Part shown: positions 33,125 through 41,696 of the stretch, one piece after another | How positions within the stretch are numbered: position 1 is the stretch's first letter | Layout: every line of letters starts with the position of its first letter | Source of the DNA: JBBRBB01 sp038206235 | GTDB taxonomy: Bacteria; Bacteroidota; Bacteroidia; Chitinophagales; Chitinophagaceae | DNA length: 64,000 bases | Reading direction: 5' to 3' | NCBI GenBank assembly: GCA_038206235.1 | Contig: JBBRBB010000001.1 | Coordinates: 124,001-188,000 of the forward strand | Notes under the pieces: generated by a model | The model's input: only the letters and a program-made list of their open reading frames with translations | What the model was told of the DNA's origin: nothing | Database searches by the model: none | Program-made: the position numbers and the translations under genes

Positions 33125-33535
33125 ATGGCATACTGGCTTGTAAAATCAGAACCCGCTGCGTATAGCTTTCAGCAGCTTGAAAAAGATAAGCAAACAACCT
33201 GGGATGGAGTACGCAACTATGCAGCACGCATTCATTTAAAGGCCATGAAGAAAGGCGATGAAGTGTTGTTTTATCACAGCAATGAAGGGCTTGAAATTGC
33301 AGGCATTGCCAAAGTTGCAAAAGAGGCATACCCCGATCCAACAACTGATGAAGAAGCATGGGTAGCAGTAGATTTGAAACCCTATAAAAAAATAAAAAAG
33401 CCTGTTTCACTTCCGCAGATAAAAGCTGACAAACGCCTATCCAATATGGCTTTGGTAAGAATTGGAAGATTATCTGTGCAACCCGTTACTGATGAAGAAT
33501 GGAAAGTAATAATGGAATTGGGGGGAATGAAATGA
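33125..33535 (+). CDS. EVE domain protein
   Basis: A 136-residue protein made of one EVE domain, a relative of the PUA fold: YWLVKSEPAAYSFQQL, TTWDGVRNYAARIHLKAMKKGDEVLFYHSN, and SLPQIKADKRLSNMALVRIGRLSVQPVTDEEW are the hallmark blocks (thymocyte nuclear protein 1 type). The family binds modified cytosine in DNA or nucleic acids; the bacterial role is not settled. A clean ATG at 33125 is 5 bases after an AT-rich stretch. No restriction or methylase gene is next to it. Confidence 0.9.
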   Translation: MAYWLVKSEPAAYSFQQLEKDKQTTWDGVRNYAARIHLKAMKKGDEVLFYHSNEGLEIAGIAKVAKEAYPDPTTDEEAWVAVDLKPYKKIKKPVSLPQIKADKRLSNMALVRIGRLSVQPVTDEEWKVIMELGGMK

Positions 33536-33933
33536 TAAAGAGGGTAGGGTAGTTTCGTTTACCCCGGATGAGTTTAAGAGATAGCAGAAATTGTTATAAG
33601 AGCATAAGGCGTTCCGATAGCAACGCTTTGTGCTGGCTTTATAATTTTCTACTCATAAACCGTTCCTGCGGAACGAAGCCGAATGAGTTGGTTGGTTTGA
33701 TGTGTGTGCTGCAAAGTGGTCGTTCCTGCCCGAAGTGGAGTTTCACACTCCTTCAAAATTGCCAGTGCACAAAGCTGTTAGAAATTTTTCGCAATGACGT
33801 GCACATTGATGCCATTATACGGAACGATGAACGGATTGCGATTCCGAAACAAGTTCGGAACAGGCTGCAAGAAGATGCTACACGCCTTTGGCGGGACAAG
33901 TATGAAAAATTTAAGCCGGTACCATAAAAAAAT
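33536..33933. other. Intergenic repeat-rich region without a convincing gene
   Basis: These 398 bp have a 119-codon open frame (33568-33927) that I do not accept: it is built on dispersed-repeat sequence (cacgcctttggcgggacaag at 33881-33900 matches 19958-19977 at 19 of 20 positions) and its product has no signal or domain. Small palindromes (gcgttccgatag, cgttcctgcggaacg) support a repeat origin. The stretch may represent an old mobile or REP-like element. Confidence 0.5.
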
Positions 33934-36135
33934 TTATTGAATGCCGGCATTTTCACCGCTCTCTATCTCCTGCTGCTTTGTGTATGCCATTATAAACACG
34001 GCGCCGAGATTTTTGTGGGGAGGAACATAATCATTGAAGTAATCTGCGGCCTTTTCGGAACCAAAGACGGTGCTAAAAGTTTTCCACATTTGAACCCAAT
34101 TAATATCCTTTCCCTGGCGTAAACTTTCGATGATAATATTAATCATGGGGCCATTGATTGTGCCGCTGCCGGTTTGTTTGGAAGAAATTATTTGCGCAGA
34201 AGGGCAGGTCTCTAAAATTTTACTAAGACTTTGATAGCCTCCGCAACTGCCCAGCAAAACTATACGGGCACTGCTTGCTAATTTTTCTAATGTGGAGTTT
34301 AAATAATAACTATGCCCACGATGTATAACCATTGTGGGGTTAAGGTCGTTGTCGTAGAGATAATTGTTTAATGCTTCCTGAGCTTTTTCATCGAGACCTT
34401 TCTCTTCATCAAGTGGCCGGTTTGCATAGATTCTTACAGGCGTGCCTTTTGTGGAAGAAATGAGCGCCCAGTTATCGGTCATCGTTATTTTCCAGCTTGC
34501 ATTTTTGTAGCCGTTGAGAAAATAATTAAATATTCCCTGCCCGTCTTTATCGCCATAAAAAAATTGCTCGATGATAATTCTTCCGGCTGTATCCTGCATT
34601 AATTTATTTGGCATAAAGAAAACAGGCGGTATGCCGAGGGCTGCGGTTAAGTCTATATGGTTGGAAGTATCTATTGAAAGAAACAAAGTATTTAAAATAC
34701 TATAAATGGCAGTGGCTTTTTTATTGTTTGATTTTTGCGCCTGTTGCAAATTGTACTGCACTTGGTTAAGGATTAGCTTTCTTACATCATTATCAGAGAT
34801 GCTTGCGTAGGAATCGGCCACATCAACAGCATCTTCCAGGCTTTCTGTTTTATCGAGATTGTTTATGAAAGCTTTCATCAGCAATTGGGCATTGCCTTTG
34901 TCCATTCGTTTTAAAAAATCGTCAAGGGTATTATAGTTGGCTGCTATTTTAATCCATTTTCTAAAATGGTCGAATTTCACACTCAGCAGCAGGCTATCAC
35001 TCTTTTGCATTTTATTTTTCCATAGTCGTGTGTAAACACCCCGTACATAACTGCTGGTATAAATTTCTTCTGAGCCCATTACTGCGAGATAATATAATTC
35101 CTGCGGAGTTAAATTATCTATCTTTTTAAAGCGGATATTATCGGGTAATTCATGCAGCCCGTTTATTTCATTTATGTAAACTTCTTTGGCTTTAAAGGCA
35201 AGCTTGTGATTGAGTGCCATGAGAGAAATGGGCGTATCTCTTTGGCGCATTCTGTCAGCATATTCGATTGCAGTTTGTACGAGGAGTGAATAGTATTTGC
35301 TGCTGTCTCGAAGTGCAGAATCAATTTGCTCGAAAGTTGTTTTGCCTCTATATATATCATCAAGGAAAGGAAAATACTGACGGCCTGATTTCATTTTGGA
35401 CATGCGGCAGATTATTTGTACCAGCGAATCCGGGTTGCTGTTTATTTTGTTTGAAAAGGCATTATATGCTGCTGCATAAGTATATAATTCATCAGGATAA
35501 CGATGGGCAATTACAACTATTAAACTGTCTGCTGAAGAATATTCAGGGTGCTTGCTCAAAGCCATAATCCCTTTCCTCGCATCATCCTGAAAATATTTTA
35601 ATAACACGGTGTTGTTGCTTGCTTCAATCCCTGCGTTGGTGCTGAAAGCAACGCAGTGTAAAAGAATATCATCAACTTCATAAGAATACTTTGAAATTAC
35701 GGGTTCAATTGACTCATTATCACTATCGAGCTTCAGAGCTTCAGCATAAGCGGTGAGCAGGTCAATTAAAATTACGGGTTTAATCTTGCGGTATCTATAT
35801 TCAGTAATATAACTTTGCAAACATTCATTCAATCCCCGCAACAATTTTATTTTAAAATTATTATCAGTTTGTTTATTTGCTTCAATAAGCGTTTGAATAG
35901 AATCAACTGTATTAATTACCGCATAAGTTAGTTTTGCATTTAGCTCATGATTGGTTGTAGGAGTAAAGAGTGAGTCATTAATCCAGTCGGCCTTAAAAAT
36001 TCTTAGCTGGGTTTCATTAATCTTATCATGAAAATAACTTCGCACCAGCGGTATTTCTGATGTTTTATTTGTTGGCTGCGCAAAGCTTTTAAGAGCAACC
36101 ATAATAAAAAATAATACTAGGTAACGTTTCTTCAT
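33934..36135 (-). CDS. Large secreted protein with a CHAT/clan-CD-like C-terminus
   Basis: A 733-residue exported protein: signal peptide ending SFAQ (residue 19). Residues 20-590 are a long, mainly helical region with repeated short motifs (NLTPQELYYLAVMGSEEIYTSSY), which I cannot assign. The C-terminal 140 residues hold a small fold with a possible clan-CD protease pair: MVIHRGHSYYL (His608, about residue 599-613) and a strand RIVLLGSCGGYQSL with Cys631, 23 residues later, then KQTGSGTINGPM. CHAT and caspase-like peptidases place the His before the Cys in such strands. The wide substrate-recognition region could be a self-controlled or envelope-localised protease. I see no partner; no direct evidence of activity. 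Confidence 0.6.
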   Translation of the reverse strand: MKKRYLVLFFIMVALKSFAQPTNKTSEIPLVRSYFHDKINETQLRIFKADWINDSLFTPTTNHELNAKLTYAVINTVDSIQTLIEANKQTDNNFKIKLLRGLNECLQSYITEYRYRKIKPVILIDLLTAYAEALKLDSDNESIEPVISKYSYEVDDILLHCVAFSTNAGIEASNNTVLLKYFQDDARKGIMALSKHPEYSSADSLIVVIAHRYPDELYTYAAAYNAFSNKINSNPDSLVQIICRMSKMKSGRQYFPFLDDIYRGKTTFEQIDSALRDSSKYYSLLVQTAIEYADRMRQRDTPISLMALNHKLAFKAKEVYINEINGLHELPDNIRFKKIDNLTPQELYYLAVMGSEEIYTSSYVRGVYTRLWKNKMQKSDSLLLSVKFDHFRKWIKIAANYNTLDDFLKRMDKGNAQLLMKAFINNLDKTESLEDAVDVADSYASISDNDVRKLILNQVQYNLQQAQKSNNKKATAIYSILNTLFLSIDTSNHIDLTAALGIPPVFFMPNKLMQDTAGRIIIEQFFYGDKDGQGIFNYFLNGYKNASWKITMTDNWALISSTKGTPVRIYANRPLDEEKGLDEKAQEALNNYLYDNDLNPTMVIHRGHSYYLNSTLEKLASSARIVLLGSCGGYQSLSKILETCPSAQIISSKQTGSGTINGPMINIIIESLRQGKDINWVQMWKTFSTVFGSEKAADYFNDYVPPHKNLGAVFIMAYTKQQEIESGENAGIQ

Positions 36136-36262
36136 TTTAATAAAGCATAAAAATATTTTACAAAAATACTACCAATACCGCAACTTGGACTTAACAATTA
36201 TATAATGTGCCCTGTACTGCATTTGAATTTTGTAAAATTAATTTTGTGTAAACCTTTTGTTA

Positions 36263-36940
36263 ATGGAAAGTAAGAGTAAGAAGATTTTAGTGGCTGATGA
36301 CGAACCCGACATATTGGAAATAATTACTTATAATTTAACCCGTGAAGGATATGATATCTACACAGCAAAGGATGGTAATGATGCACTTGAAAAAGCAAAG
36401 CAACTGCATCCTGACCTGATTATTCTCGATATACTGATGCCCTATAAATCGGGCATCGAAGTTTGTGAACTATTACGCTCAAACAATTTATTTGAAAATA
36501 CTCTCATTATTTTATTAACGGCTCTTAATGATGACAGCTCTCACATTAAAGGTCTTGAAGCCGGCGCTGATGATTATATCACCAAGCCTATAAGCCCTAA
36601 AGTTTTGGTAAGCCGGGTAAATGCCATTTTAAGAAGAGTGAATAAAGAAGATGGAAAAACAATTGTTTTGGGCGAGATTACAATTGATACTGCTAAATTT
36701 CTTGTAACTATAAATGGTAAAGAAATATCTCTTGCCAAAAAGGAGTTTGAACTGCTCTATTTACTGGCTTCAAAACCAGGGCGTGTTTTCCTCAGAAGCG
36801 AAATTCTAAACCAGATATGGGGTTACGATGTAATCGTTGGCGACCGAACCATTGATGTGCACATTAGAAAAATCCGGCAAAAATTAGGGGTTGATTGTAT
36901 TACTACAATAAAGGGTGTAGGCTATAAATTTGAATTATAA
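36263..36940 (+). CDS. OmpR/PhoB-type response regulator
   Basis: The start at 36263 (MESKSKKILVADDEPDI) is preferred over the TTG 6 bases upstream. The 225-residue protein has a receiver domain (ADDEPD, the phospho-acceptor LIILDILMP, then LLTALNDDS and DDYITKPISPKVL) and a C-terminal winged-helix DNA-binding domain (TIDVHIRKIRQKLG, ending CITTIKGVGYKFEL). It is followed by a histidine kinase gene 30 to 69 bp later, forming a two-component pair. In Bacteroidota this type is usually a PhoB-like regulator; the signal is unknown. Confidence 0.92.
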   Translation: MESKSKKILVADDEPDILEIITYNLTREGYDIYTAKDGNDALEKAKQLHPDLIILDILMPYKSGIEVCELLRSNNLFENTLIILLTALNDDSSHIKGLEAGADDYITKPISPKVLVSRVNAILRRVNKEDGKTIVLGEITIDTAKFLVTINGKEISLAKKEFELLYLLASKPGRVFLRSEILNQIWGYDVIVGDRTIDVHIRKIRQKLGVDCITTIKGVGYKFEL

Positions 36941-37009
36941 AGACCCTGCAATGTAAAGAGTTTACTAATTTTGCTTTCAATTAATTTCGGTTTTCCAATA
37001 TCAGCAAAT

Positions 37010-38059
37010 ATGTTCTCTGCCAAAAATTTTTCTCCTAATCAGTTATCAGCTTTTACATCGCTTATTTTATCAGTACCTATCAGCATTGGTTTTTATTTTG
37101 TACATTATAGTATTGTAATTGCTATTACTGCATTCATCATCATTTGTGCAGGCAGCTACCTGCTTATTCGCTTTGTGCTTGAATCATTCATATACAGAAA
37201 GCTTAAGCTGATTTATAAATACATTTATCAAACCAAGGCGAATAAGAAAGAAGAGATGTATTATAAATACATACTTCCCCAAAAAAACATTGATGAGGTA
37301 AGAGAATACGTAGAAGAGTGGGGAGAACAAAAAAGGGCTGAAATTGAAAGCCTGCAAAACAATGAAGCATACCGTAAGGAGTTTCTTCAAAACCTGGCGC
37401 ATGAATTTAAAACGCCCATTTTTAATTTGCAGGGATATATTGATACACTTTTAAATGGTGCGCTTGATAATCCCGAAATAAATAAAAAATTCCTGGAGAA
37501 TGCAGCAAAGAATGTAACCCGCATGGTAAACCTTGTGAATGACCTGGATGAAATAACCAAATTAGAAAGCGGCGAACAGCTTTTGCTGAAAAAAAATTTC
37601 ATTATACAAGATGTAATAAAAGATGTGTTTGAAACACTTTCGCTAAAAGCCGCAGAAAATAATATACACTGCTTTATAAAAAAAGGGTGCGAGCAACCTA
37701 TACAGGTTTTTGCTGATATAGAAAAAATTGCGCAGGTGCTTGTAAACCTGATAGAGAATGCGATTAAGTATGGCAAAGCCGGCGGGCATGTTATTGCAAG
37801 CATTTATAAAACCGATACCGAGCATGTGCTTATTGAAATAAGTGATGATGGCGTTGGAATTTCAGAGGAGCATTTACCCCGCATCTTTGAACGCTTTTAC
37901 CGCACCGATCATGGCAGAAGCCGCAATGTTGGCGGCACCGGTCTTGGACTTGCGATATGTAAACACATTATAGAAGCGCATGAACAAAGTATTCATGTGC
38001 GCAGTAAAATAAATGTGGGAACTACTATTGGTTTTACGCTGCAGGCGAAAAAGGAGTAA
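37010..38059 (+). CDS. Sensor histidine kinase (PhoR-like)
   Basis: A 349-residue membrane kinase if started at the ATG 37010 (MFSAKNFSPNQLSAFT); a TTG 39 bp upstream is in frame. Two membrane segments at about residues 14-65 (LTSLILSVPISIGFYFVHYSIVIAITAFIIICAGSYLL) are followed by a short linker, the dimerisation/phospho-acceptor HEFKTPIFNLQGYID (His at about 134), N box VNLIENAIKYG, G1 SDDGVGISEEHLPRIFERFYR and G2 GGTGLGLAICKHII. There is no extended periplasmic sensor loop, so it may sense a membrane or cytoplasmic cue, in a PhoR-like manner. Forms a pair with the regulator encoded just upstream. Confidence 0.9.
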   Translation: MFSAKNFSPNQLSAFTSLILSVPISIGFYFVHYSIVIAITAFIIICAGSYLLIRFVLESFIYRKLKLIYKYIYQTKANKKEEMYYKYILPQKNIDEVREYVEEWGEQKRAEIESLQNNEAYRKEFLQNLAHEFKTPIFNLQGYIDTLLNGALDNPEINKKFLENAAKNVTRMVNLVNDLDEITKLESGEQLLLKKNFIIQDVIKDVFETLSLKAAENNIHCFIKKGCEQPIQVFADIEKIAQVLVNLIENAIKYGKAGGHVIASIYKTDTEHVLIEISDDGVGISEEHLPRIFERFYRTDHGRSRNVGGTGLGLAICKHIIEAHEQSIHVRSKINVGTTIGFTLQAKKE

Positions 38060-38233
38060 GAACAAATTTTTTGCACTGGCTTTCAATATACATTAAGCGG
38101 GTTTGCAGCTTCTTTTGTTTGTTTATTCGGATGACCCCCCCAATGTAAAAAAATTTGCAGTTAATCAAATTAGTGTATCGAATATGCTAATAATGGGAAC
38201 TCAAGGGAATTTATTTCCATAATCTTATAGTTA

Positions 38234-38378
38234 ATGAAAACTACAAAGAAAAATACACCAAAAAAGGGTGAAGTGTTTAGGCTCAATACTTCATCTGATG
38301 AATTGGTTAATATGTCTGTGGCGGGGTAATCCTAAGCCTAAAATAAAAAAGCAGCCTAAGAAGGCTGCTAAGAAATGA
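38234..38378 (+). pseudogene. Possible small Lys-rich protein gene, frameshifted
   Basis: ATG at 38234 opens MKTTKKNTPKKGEVFRLNTS and a stop TAA follows at 38327. One base later, the next frame reads NPKPKIKKQPKKAAKK and a TGA at 38376. Joined by removing the T at 38327, it would be a 47-residue strongly basic protein, a possible histone-like or ribosome-associated tail. No clear ribosome binding site is seen, and the second half also forms the minus-strand terminator stem, so I am unsure it is a gene. Confidence 0.35.
38341..38369 (-). terminator. Rho-independent terminator of the transglutaminase gene
   Basis: On the minus strand AGCAGCC (38369-38363) pairs with GGCTGCT (38356-38350) around a six-base loop and is followed by TTTTTATTT. 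It lies about 114 bp past the stop codon of the transglutaminase-like gene. Confidence 0.8.
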
Positions 38379-38482
38379 AACCAAAAATTCACTCAAACAC
38401 CTGCAAGATAATTCATTTTTTTCTCAGGTCAAAGTAATATATAATTGCCTTTGCGTCGTCGCACCTTGCACCGTTCATATCT

Positions 38483-39574
38483 TTACTCATCAATGCTTTT
38501 ACGAATTGCTGATTCATTATTTTTATTACCGGCTAAATTTTTATCTGCGTTTACTTCTGCTGCATCGCTTCTTTTAATATTTAATTTGTACCGCATTATC
38601 ACTTCATTATTAAAAATAATTTGCAGCCATTGTACATTGCCTGATGAAACTTTATATGTGCAGCGAACTTTCTTTCCGTTTATAGTGCAAACAGGTTTTA
38701 CATCTTCACATCCTGTACCTGATAAAACAGCAGAATCTATACTGAGCGTGTCAGAAACTCTTAAATTCTTTCTTGTATCATTTGTTTCTAATTCTATTTG
38801 TATGCTGTCTCCAACAGATGTTTCAATAATCCCTTTTGCAGGTTTATAGGAAACTATTTTGAATTTTTGATAAGCTGTATTTTTGAAAGGTGCATGATTG
38901 TATTCTCTCAAGGTTGGCGGATTATCGAGAAGCGTCCATTGCAAGTCTTCAGGATAATGGTCGTATATAAAATGTTGCGGGGGAGTTAAAAAATAAGAAC
39001 CGTTATAATCTCTTATAAATTCATTCCCGGAAAAATTTAGATAGCCGCTTGCCCAGGTAACATCGAGCAAATACCATTTACTGTCAATTAACACAGCGTT
39101 CCATTTGTGATTACATCTAAACTGGCGAGCCGTGCCTGTTCGGGCATATCCCGTTATCACTTCGCTTTTAATTCCGGCATAGCCGCATACTGTTTTAAAA
39201 AGCCGGGCATAGCCATCACATACAGCCGTTTTTCTTTTCAAAACTAATTTAGCAACTCTCTCATCCAGTGTTTCAAAAATTGATGATGTATCATCTGGCT
39301 CATCATCATAAGTTAAAGCGTACCTGTTGCTGTTATAGCTTCTTACTGCATAATCAATATTTTCTGTTATCCAGTTAAAAATGGCTTTCACTTTTTCAAA
39401 CTCTGTGGTGTGTGAGGAAGTAAGGCGATATGCCAGTAATTCGGGTGAGGTTATTTCATCAGTTGGTATTTTATTCCGGTCAACAGAATTCAATTTTGCA
39501 GATTGCCCCTGAGAAAAAGTAAAGTTTGAAAAACTTAATAGCAGCAGCACGATTATCAACATCTTCATATTCAC
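38483..39574 (-). CDS. Secreted transglutaminase-like peptidase family protein
   Basis: A 363-residue exported protein: signal peptide of about 21 residues ending TFSQ. A transglutaminase-like (kyphoscoliosis-type) domain covers about residues 60-180: KTAVCDGYARLFKTVCGYAG has Cys119, NHKWNAVLID has His157 and YLLDVTWAS has Asp171, the Cys-His-Asp triad. The C-terminal part (about 230-340) is a beta-sandwich (SIQIELETNDTRKNLRVSDTL). Relatives include surface-located protease-like and cross-linking enzymes. The substrate is unknown. The gene stands alone with its own terminator. Confidence 0.85.
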   Translation of the reverse strand: MNMKMLIIVLLLLSFSNFTFSQGQSAKLNSVDRNKIPTDEITSPELLAYRLTSSHTTEFEKVKAIFNWITENIDYAVRSYNSNRYALTYDDEPDDTSSIFETLDERVAKLVLKRKTAVCDGYARLFKTVCGYAGIKSEVITGYARTGTARQFRCNHKWNAVLIDSKWYLLDVTWASGYLNFSGNEFIRDYNGSYFLTPPQHFIYDHYPEDLQWTLLDNPPTLREYNHAPFKNTAYQKFKIVSYKPAKGIIETSVGDSIQIELETNDTRKNLRVSDTLSIDSAVLSGTGCEDVKPVCTINGKKVRCTYKVSSGNVQWLQIIFNNEVIMRYKLNIKRSDAAEVNADKNLAGNKNNESAIRKSIDE

Positions 39575-39692
39575 AGTAATAATTAAATGGCCTTAAAGGA
39601 AAATACAAGTTCTAAAGTTACGCAATACTGAAAACATTTTTATCAAAAAGCTTTGCTTATAAGAATGCTTAAAACTAACAAAAGAGAAATGA

Positions 39693-40031
39693 TTAAAATT
39701 TCATTTTACTTATAATTTGTGCCAGCCATTTTAATTCTTTATCTGTGATGTTGGCTTGTTCCGATTTATCAAAAATGGTTGCAAGAAATACAATTTGCTT
39801 TACAATTTTTACGCAGGTAATTATTCTGGCTCCTCCAGACTTACCCTTTGCTTTGCTTGTAATTGCGAGCCGTATTTTGTAAAAATCATTACCCAATGAA
39901 ATGCCTTGTAAAGGGTCCGTTTTCAACGACTCTATCAGTTCAGTCAGATCTTTTTTTAAAGAAGGATATTTTTTTGAAAGTTTTTTTGCTTCTTTTTCAA
40001 ATGGCGGAGTTGTATGTACACTATAATTCAT
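39693..40031 (-). CDS. RelE/ParE-type toxin
   Basis: A 112-residue small basic protein with the RelE/ParE fold pattern: FEKEAKKLSKKYPSLKKDLTELIESLKTDP is the N-terminal helical hairpin, followed by LGNDFYKIRLAITSKAKGKSGGARIITCVK (beta sheet with Lys and Arg) and IVFLATIFDKSEQANITDKELKWLA at the end. The putative active-site residues are the Arg/Lys of this sheet. It starts 11 bp before the end of the antitoxin-like gene on the same strand, as in type II toxin-antitoxin operons. In this order, antitoxin first, it would cut mRNA or inhibit gyrase (family knowledge). Confidence 0.8.
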   Translation of the reverse strand: MNYSVHTTPPFEKEAKKLSKKYPSLKKDLTELIESLKTDPLQGISLGNDFYKIRLAITSKAKGKSGGARIITCVKIVKQIVFLATIFDKSEQANITDKELKWLAQIISKMKF

Positions 40032-40230
40032 TTAAGAAAGATTCGGCAGAACGGGTTTTGATTTTGCCTGCACTGGCAAGTAAGGCTGCTTGCATTCCCT
40101 GTGCTATATTTTTCAACATTTGCTTTTTTATTCTATTTTCCCCGCTAATGGTTATAAAGTCAAAATTTTGAATTAATTCCATAAAAAATTTATATTTCTT
40201 TTCCTCAATATTTAGAACTACTTGTTTCAT
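40021..40230 (-). CDS. Putative antitoxin of the RelE-type pair
   Basis: A 69-residue protein, mainly helical (VVLNIEEKKYKFFMELIQNFDFI), with a basic tail (ISGENRIKKQMLKNIAQGM) and an acidic end. It overlaps the toxin gene by 11 bp, and it is upstream on the same strand, the expected antitoxin location. No classic ribbon-helix-helix motif is evident, so its DNA-binding mode is unclear. I see no palindrome at the start (40231-40349). Confidence 0.65.
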   Translation of the reverse strand: MKQVVLNIEEKKYKFFMELIQNFDFITISGENRIKKQMLKNIAQGMQAALLASAGKIKTRSAESFLNEL

Positions 40231-40349
40231 ATACTATAATTATGAGCCAAATTTAATGAAAATGTTTTACTATAATCTTGAATGAGATACTTAAATAATT
40301 TTAGCAGATTATATACTTTGAATAAGCTCAATACTTAATTTGCCTGCGA

Positions 40350-41054
40350 ATGGGTCAGAAAAAATTAATGCGTTTCGAAGAAATAAAAACCTTTCCCAAT
40401 GTTTTGGAATATCCCGGAAACATGCCGGGGCAATGGAAGAAATTTTTTAAAAATGATAATCCGGTAACCCTGGAGCTTGCCTGCGGAAAAGGAGAATATG
40501 TTTTGGGTTTGGGAAGAATGTATGCAAACCGGAATTTTATCGGAATTGATATTAAAGGAAACCGTTTATGGAAGGGAGCAAAAGCTGCACTGCAACAGGG
40601 TTTGAGCAACGTGGCATTTCTTCGGATACAGATTGATAAAATCACAGATTATTTTTCTAAAGATGAAGTAAGTGAAATATGGCTCACTTTTCCCGACCCG
40701 CAATTGCGTTTGTCAAAGGCAAAAAAGAGATTGACACATCCAAATTTTTTGCGCTTGTATAAAACCATTGTAAAGAAAGATGGAGTGATACATCTTAAAA
40801 CAGACAGTCCGGAATTATACCGGTTTACAAAAACTATTATTAATTTGTACACATTAGAATTATTATGCGATTATGACAATGTTTATGCCACCGATAACAT
40901 TAGTGATGAGCTTCGCATTAGAACTCATTATGAAACTCTCGATATTGCAAAAAGCAAAAGAGTGCATTACCTGCAGTTTAAAATAAATAATGAACTGCCT
41001 GTGGAAAAGGATGAAACATTAAAAGCCATACTTCGTGAGCAACAAATTAATTGA
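40350..41054 (+). CDS. trmB: tRNA (guanosine-46-N7)-methyltransferase
   Basis: A 234-residue methyltransferase. LELACGKGEYVLGLG is the SAM-binding motif (around residues 49-63), NFIGIDIKGNRLWKGAK the acidic loop and the family-specific AEIWLTFPDPQ-like block (here SEIWLTFPDPQLRLSKAKKRLTHPNFL) is present, as is HLKTDSPELYRFT. It methylates G46 in the variable loop of tRNAs. The gene overlaps the DUF5522 gene by 20 bp. Confidence 0.94.
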   Translation: MGQKKLMRFEEIKTFPNVLEYPGNMPGQWKKFFKNDNPVTLELACGKGEYVLGLGRMYANRNFIGIDIKGNRLWKGAKAALQQGLSNVAFLRIQIDKITDYFSKDEVSEIWLTFPDPQLRLSKAKKRLTHPNFLRLYKTIVKKDGVIHLKTDSPELYRFTKTIINLYTLELLCDYDNVYATDNISDELRIRTHYETLDIAKSKRVHYLQFKINNELPVEKDETLKAILREQQIN

Positions 41055-41241
41055 AGGAGAAGATTATTATTTTAATGAAAAAGGATTGATGGTGTTTACT
41101 GAAAAGTTTCATCTTGATAAAGGCTCTTGCTGTGGCAACGGCTGCCTGCACTGTCCTTATGAATATAGCGGAATAGCAGAACCATACAGGTCTCGATTAT
41201 TAGCGGCAAGGGAAAAACAAAATATACAATCAAAAACCTGA
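41035..41241 (+). CDS. DUF5522 family protein
   Basis: A 68-residue protein starting at a GTG inside the end of trmB (20-bp overlap). It has the DUF5522 core: GEDYYFNEKGLMVFTEKFHL (20 residues) followed by KGSCCGNGCLHCPYEY with four Cys that may bind a metal. The function is unknown; the Cys cluster SCCGNGCLHC suggests zinc or iron. It is linked to trmB by overlap and precedes the ATL gene. Confidence 0.82.
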   Translation: MSNKLIEGEDYYFNEKGLMVFTEKFHLDKGSCCGNGCLHCPYEYSGIAEPYRSRLLAAREKQNIQSKT

Positions 41242-41267
41242 AACGAAAAACGAAAAACGAAAAACGC
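41240..41267 (+). repeat. Heptanucleotide ACGAAAA repeat
   Basis: Directly after the DUF5522 stop codon comes gaaacgaaaaacgaaaaacg, a run of about three to four ACGAAAA units. The same CGTTTTTCG or GAAACGA-type heptads form the 3' arms of the elements inside valS. Here they are non-coding, in the short gap before the ATL gene. Confidence 0.75.
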
Positions 41268-41276
41268 TTAGTTATT

Positions 41277-41660
41277 ATGCCGAAAAAAATTCCTGCGAAA
41301 GAAAAAGTTCATCTCAAAGACAACATCAATAAACATTCATCCTTTGAAGATGTGTGGGATGTGGCTCGTCAAATTCCTAAAGGTCGTGTTACCAGTTATG
41401 GCGCCATAGCAAACTATCTCGGTACAAAATTATCGGCACGCATGGTAGGCTGGGCAATGAATGCAGCCTCGTATGCAAAGCCAAAAGTGCCTGCTCAAAG
41501 AGTAGTAAACAGGAATGGTATGCTCAGTGGCAAGATCCATTTTAAAACACCAACATTAATGCAGGAGCTTTTAGAAAAAGAAGGAACAAAAGTTAAAAAA
41601 GATAAAGTGGTTGAATTTGAAAAAAAATTTTGGGACCCTGCAAAGGAATTGATGTTGTGA
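41277..41660 (+). CDS. Alkyltransferase-like (ATL) protein
   Basis: A 127-residue protein of the methylguanine-DNA methyltransferase family lacking the enzyme's active Cys. GRVTSYGAIANYLGTKLSARMVGWAMNA is the DNA-binding helix-turn-helix with Arg55 as the flipping finger. The usual PCHRV is PAQRV at residues 72-76 (Ala73 in place of Cys), and GKIHF follows. Such ATL proteins bind O6-alkylguanine and hand it to nucleotide excision repair. Length and layout are typical. The start at 41277 adds a 20-residue lysine-rich lead. Confidence 0.88.
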   Translation: MPKKIPAKEKVHLKDNINKHSSFEDVWDVARQIPKGRVTSYGAIANYLGTKLSARMVGWAMNAASYAKPKVPAQRVVNRNGMLSGKIHFKTPTLMQELLEKEGTKVKKDKVVEFEKKFWDPAKELML

Positions 41661-41696
41661 TTCTCGTTGTATTTTTAAAATTTATAATAAAGTTGT

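Larger units (their letters stand above)
38060..38482. other. Intergenic region with a small basic reading frame and a terminator
   Basis: These 423 bp lie after the kinase gene and before the transglutaminase gene on the other strand. They hold a weak 31-codon frame at 38234 (separate entry) and a minus-strand terminator (38341-38369). The stretch 38060-38220 has nothing I recognise. Confidence 0.5.

Noticed and set aside
33568..33927. 119-codon open frame after the EVE gene
   Set aside because: It consists of dispersed-repeat sequence, has no domain or signal, and contains a core shared with non-coding repeats.
38060..38230. Small gene after the histidine kinase
   Set aside because: No start with a coding frame longer than 30 codons and no recognisable product.
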